DNA of 34,957 nucleotides from Syntrophaceae bacterium (GTDB lineage: Bacteria; Desulfobacterota; BSN033; UBA1163). A model generated the notes under the pieces. That model did no database searches. It saw nothing but the letters and a program-made list of their open reading frames with translations, and had not been told where the DNA came from. The translations under genes and the position numbers were made by a program. The DNA lies in assembly GCA_018333715.1 (NCBI GenBank), contig JAGXSW010000188.1:1-34957 (forward strand), given 5' to 3'. Below, piece after piece: positions 31,954 through 34,957 of this stretch (its first letter is position 1; every line of letters starts with the position of its first letter).

Positions 31954-32788
31954 TTGCTTAAGTTTACCACAACCTGTAAGGGAAAAACCTTCCTAACATT
32001 TGTAATGCTTTTGTGCTTTCTTATTTCCGGTTTGTCGGGATGCGGCAAGGAAGCAAAAAAGGAGAAGCACTGGAAGAGGGGAGAGAAGTATTTCTCGGAA
32101 AACAAATTCAAAGAAGCCATCATCGAATACAAGAATGTTCTCCAGATCGACCCGAAAGATTCAAAAAAGATAACCCAAAATCTTTTATGGGACATCACTT
32201 CCTTGGCCTTGCCCATCTCGGCAACAGGGATATCCAGCAGGGAAAGACGGCGCTGGCCGAGGCCGTCAAACTGAATCCCAACTGGATTGAAGGGAGGTTG
32301 CTGATTGCGGATATCCACCTCAGGACAGGGGCTTTAGATTTAGAGCTTATCCGTAAATAATGATTGTTTGTAATATCCCCCTTTGGAAAAGGGGGATTTA
32401 GGGGGATTTGCCCAAGGTTGCCACTTTAAATCCCCCCCCACCCCCCTTTACTAAAGGGGGGAAAGTTATTTATGGATAAGTTCTTAGTCATTGAGGAAGC
32501 GCAGGAGATTTTAAAAAGGGATCCCAAATCGATCCAGGCCCATTTAGCCCTCGGGAATGCCTATCTCCTGAAGAGGGATATCCCGAAAGCCGGCAAGTCT
32601 TTTGAAGAAGTCATTCAGATCGCGCCTGATAATCCCGCAGGATATTTCCATAAAGGACGAATCCTTTTGGCGCAAAGGAACAGTTTCCGGATGCCCCCCA
32701 CATCTCGGATACCCTCGGATGGGTTTATTACAAAAAGAATATCTTCACCCGTGCGATTACCTATTTGAGAACCCTTCGCAGGCTCTGA
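31954..32788 (+). pseudogene. Broken TPR-repeat lipoprotein gene
   Basis: Lipobox-like FLISGLSGCGKEAKKEKHWKRGEKYFSENKFKEAIIEYKNVLQIDPKDSK; frame change at A6 (32163-32168); continues NPKSFMGHHFLGLAHLGNRDIQQGKTALAEAVKLNPNWIEGRLLIADIHLRTGALDL; interrupted by a 140-bp element; resumes VIEEAQEILKRDPKSIQAHLALGNAYLLKRDIPKAGKSFEEVIQIAPDNPAGYFHKGRILLAQR; then a second frame change to KEQFPDAPHISDTLGWVYYKKNIFTRAITYLRTLRRL-stop. Confidence 0.85.
32344..32483. mobile_element. 140-bp MITE-like insertion with 4-bp TTAG target duplication, inside the TPR gene
   Basis: Ends AGCTTATCCGTAAATAA...TTATTTATGGATAAGTTC (imperfect TIRs); interior ATCCCCCTTTGGAAAAGGGGGATTTAGGGGGATTT ... AAATCCCCCCCACCCCCCTTTACTAAAGGGGGG; flanked by TTAG at 32340-32343 and 32484-32487. 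Confidence 0.85.
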
Positions 32789-33090
32789 CCGGGGTCCTCT
32801 TTTGGCCAACCCCTCCTCAACCCTGATTGAGATTATTCGTCAACTCGATCCCCCTCCAGACCGTCAAGTTTCCCAATCCGATATCCAGACCTTTTTGGAT
32901 GAGGGATGGGAAAACTTTTTCACTTTTTAGTGGTAATCCATCGGGACAAAATGGAAAATATTTTCCATTATTAAGAATCTTAAAGTATTCAGAATAAATC
33001 CATAATATAATGATTATCAATAGTTGGGATTCTACCTCAAATGTGGTATCAAAATTGCTTTTAAAGCATTGGATAAGAACCATATAAAAT

Positions 33091-33942
33091 ATGAAAAATA
33101 ATTCTATTTTTAATGCCCAGAACGATTTATTCAATTCTATTTTTCCTCAATCGGATAAAAGCGATCCCGGCTCACTCGAATTTAAAAAACAATCCAATGA
33201 ACCGCATGGTTCATTCAAATCTTCTCTTCTCATCGAATTGATTCAACGCATTGACCATTCACTTGAATCCATCAAATATTTTACGCAAATATCCCGAGGA
33301 AAATTCAGGGATAAAACCTTCGATGATCATTTCCATCATATTCTCAATGAGGAGATCGGGAAGGTCGATCTGCTCCTGAGCTCTGTTCTGAATTACCTCA
33401 AGGTCAATTCCACGGAAACAAAAATAAATACGGTGCACGCCCTCATTGAAAATGCGCTGAAGAAGAACCAAACCCAAATGGAAGAAAAGAAGATTCGAGT
33501 GTTTAAAAAATTTGAAGAAGACCTTCCCGAAACCGTCACTCCAGATGAACATTTGAGATATATTTTAGACTCCACCCTCAAGTATGCAATCCGATGGATG
33601 CCTCTCAATGGAGGGGTTGGCTTTATGACCAGATTGTTTATCAATCAGAAGGGCCCTGGAGGGGGCGGCGCCTCATCCATCGGGGAAGGAAAATATATTG
33701 GAATATCGGTCCTCTTCGATGGTTATAGAAAAACGATAGAGCCATTTGAGACAATCCTGAAAGGCCCCCCTCCAGAAAAGAAAGAAACGCTCGATTTTGA
33801 GTTAAAACTCATTGACCAAATGGTCAAAAAAAATCAAGGGATGATGGAATTTAAAATAGATGCCCAAAAGGGAAGGACATTAATCACTTTAAAATTTCCA
33901 GTGGAGAGAAGGAAGGTCGTTTATTATCCATCGATCAATTAA
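33091..33942 (+). CDS. Degenerate histidine-kinase-like protein (DHp-like region plus eroded ATPase domain)
   Basis: 283 aa; LLIELIQRIDHSLESIKYFTQISRGKF...ILNEEIGKVDLLLSSVLNYLKVNS...VHALIENALKKNQTQMEEKKIRVFKKFEEDLPETVTPDEHLRYILDSTLKYAIRWMPLNGGVGFMTR resembles HisKA plus the start of HATPase_c, but canonical N/G boxes are not seen. Confidence 0.6.
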   Translation: MKNNSIFNAQNDLFNSIFPQSDKSDPGSLEFKKQSNEPHGSFKSSLLIELIQRIDHSLESIKYFTQISRGKFRDKTFDDHFHHILNEEIGKVDLLLSSVLNYLKVNSTETKINTVHALIENALKKNQTQMEEKKIRVFKKFEEDLPETVTPDEHLRYILDSTLKYAIRWMPLNGGVGFMTRLFINQKGPGGGGASSIGEGKYIGISVLFDGYRKTIEPFETILKGPPPEKKETLDFELKLIDQMVKKNQGMMEFKIDAQKGRTLITLKFPVERRKVVYYPSIN

Positions 33943-33968
33943 ATAATGCCCCAAGCCCTGAGGGCACA

Positions 33969-34055
33969 CACGAATGATGAAAATGACGAATTTCACGAAT
34001 GGTAACAAATGGTTCTACATTCGTGTCATTCGCTTTAATTCGTGTTATTTGGTTC
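33969..34055. repeat. ACGAATG/CATTCGTG short palindromic repeat cluster
   Basis: cacgaatgatgaaaatgacgaatttcacgaatgg ... cattcgtgtcattcgctttaattcgtgttatttgg; related to attcgtttccattcgtgctattcg at about 15700-15727. Confidence 0.55.
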
Positions 34056-34072
34056 TATTTCCTAATTAAAGG

Positions 34073-34342
34073 ATGAGAGATATGGAACATATGTTGGCCT
34101 ATGAATTCTACCATCACGATCATGAGAACGAACCTCAATTAATTGGAATTCTTCCTGAAAGAAGAAAGGACCCGCAACGAATCAACCCTGAATCGATAAT
34201 GAATTGGGCGAAAAAGATTTTAGGGAACGGTTGGAATATGAGCAGAATTGATTTTGTTGAAGTGACCATCGACAAGATGACAGGTGAAATGATGGAATCT
34301 AAACAGAATGTTAAAGATTTCGAAGAAGAGAAAAAATATTGA
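34073..34342 (+). CDS. Hypothetical protein (89 aa)
   Basis: MRDMEHMLAYEFYHHDHENEPQLIGILPERRKDPQRINPESIMNWAKKILGNGWNMSRIDFVEVTIDKMTGEMMESKQNVKDFEEEKKY; soluble, coherent composition. Confidence 0.6.
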   Translation: MRDMEHMLAYEFYHHDHENEPQLIGILPERRKDPQRINPESIMNWAKKILGNGWNMSRIDFVEVTIDKMTGEMMESKQNVKDFEEEKKY

Positions 34343-34446
34343 TCGTCCCTCCATAAAATGAGTGATTGATTTCGACGGCGATCTCCTCCTCCCGGGAATA
34401 TTCCGGCCCTAATCGCTTGGGCCTCCATCCAGGAACCCGTTCTAAA

Positions 34447-34573
34447 TTCTAACCAAAAATATTTGAAATTCTTTAAATAATTCCTCCCCCTTCGCGCAGG
34501 CAAGCGCCGTGGGCAGGGGAGTTTTTTGGCAAAATCGATTTTATAAGTGTTAGAAACAAATTCTCAAATCTTA
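34447..34573. repeat. Dispersed repeat family C, copy 2
   Basis: TCTAACCAAAAATATTTGAAATTCTTTAAATAATTCCTCCCCCTTCGCGCAGGC...GTTTTTTGGCAAAATCG...GTGTTAGAAACAAATTCTCAAATC parallels 22312-22526 at both ends. Confidence 0.7.
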
Positions 34574-34842
34574 TTTCCTTGTAGCCGCAACCTTCAGGTT
34601 GCGTTTCAGGATCGGTATTACATTGGAGGCCGATACGCAGGCTAAAGCCTTCGCCTGCCATTTTTTTTCAAATTATCGACTATCTTTTGTTGAATGATTT
34701 GAAAAAGGGCCTAAAAGGTCTTGACATAAAACAGAACATTTTCATAAAATGAGCCGATCCGTCCAGATAGAAAGAATTCTCAAGGAGGAATAAATTTGGC
34801 ATCACTCTTGTTGCTAATAGATAAAATTTGTTTTAGATATTC

Positions 34843-34871
34843 TTGACGAAATAATATAAAAATCATATTGT
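34843..34871 (+). promoter_or_regulatory. Sigma70-like promoter for tRNA-Arg
   Basis: TTGACG-17 bp-TATTGT, ending 12 bp before the tRNA 5' end. Confidence 0.5.
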
Positions 34872-34882
34872 TGGATTGAGTT

Positions 34883-34956
34883 GCCCCTGTAGCTCAGGTG
34901 GATAGAGCAACGGATTCCTAATCCGTGTGCCGCCCGTTCGAGTCGGGCCAGGGGCG
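34883..34956 (+). tRNA. tRNA-Arg (anticodon CCU)
   Basis: Cloverleaf: acceptor GCCCCTG/CAGGGGC, D arm GCTC...GAGC, anticodon stem ACGGA-TTCCTAA-TCCGT, T arm GCCCG-TTCGAGT-CGGGC. The window ends just after the discriminator base. Confidence 0.95.
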
Positions 34957-34957
34957 C

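Overview
The window looks like part of a Desulfobacterota (deltaproteobacterial)-type genome. It is dominated by one long minus-strand catabolic locus, about 2.7-23.2 kb. That locus encodes a three-subunit molybdenum hydroxylase (xanthine dehydrogenase family), a complete Liv-type ABC importer, a PaaK-like acyl-CoA ligase, HyuA/HyuB (hydantoinase / oxoprolinase / ketone-carboxylase superfamily), a HADH-ECH fusion, a two-subunit B12 acyl-CoA mutase and a GntR/FCD regulator. A divergent plus-strand set (FAD oxidase, CCG Fe-S protein, FAD oxidase) follows. Flanking genes are a PAS/GAF sensor protein that runs off the left edge, a DUF4258/DUF2283-like pair, a glutaredoxin with an in-frame UGA, uvrA, a broken TPR lipoprotein gene, a degenerate histidine-kinase-like protein and tRNA-Arg(CCU) at the right edge. 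The main points for a second look are: (1) an unannotated selenocysteine glutaredoxin (UPYC active site) with its own Shine-Dalgarno and a SECIS-like hairpin; (2) a REP-associated (RAYT) transposase inserted in the Mo-hydroxylase operon whose ORF carries its own GTAG-footed REP palindromes in frame, as exact 45-bp doublets; (3) a 140-bp MITE with a TTAG target duplication inside the TPR gene, whose removal restores the reading frame; (4) a catabolic gene combination I cannot match to a known pathway, with a shared GTATAC operator candidate; (5) several distinct repeat families occupying most of the larger gaps in the catabolic locus.
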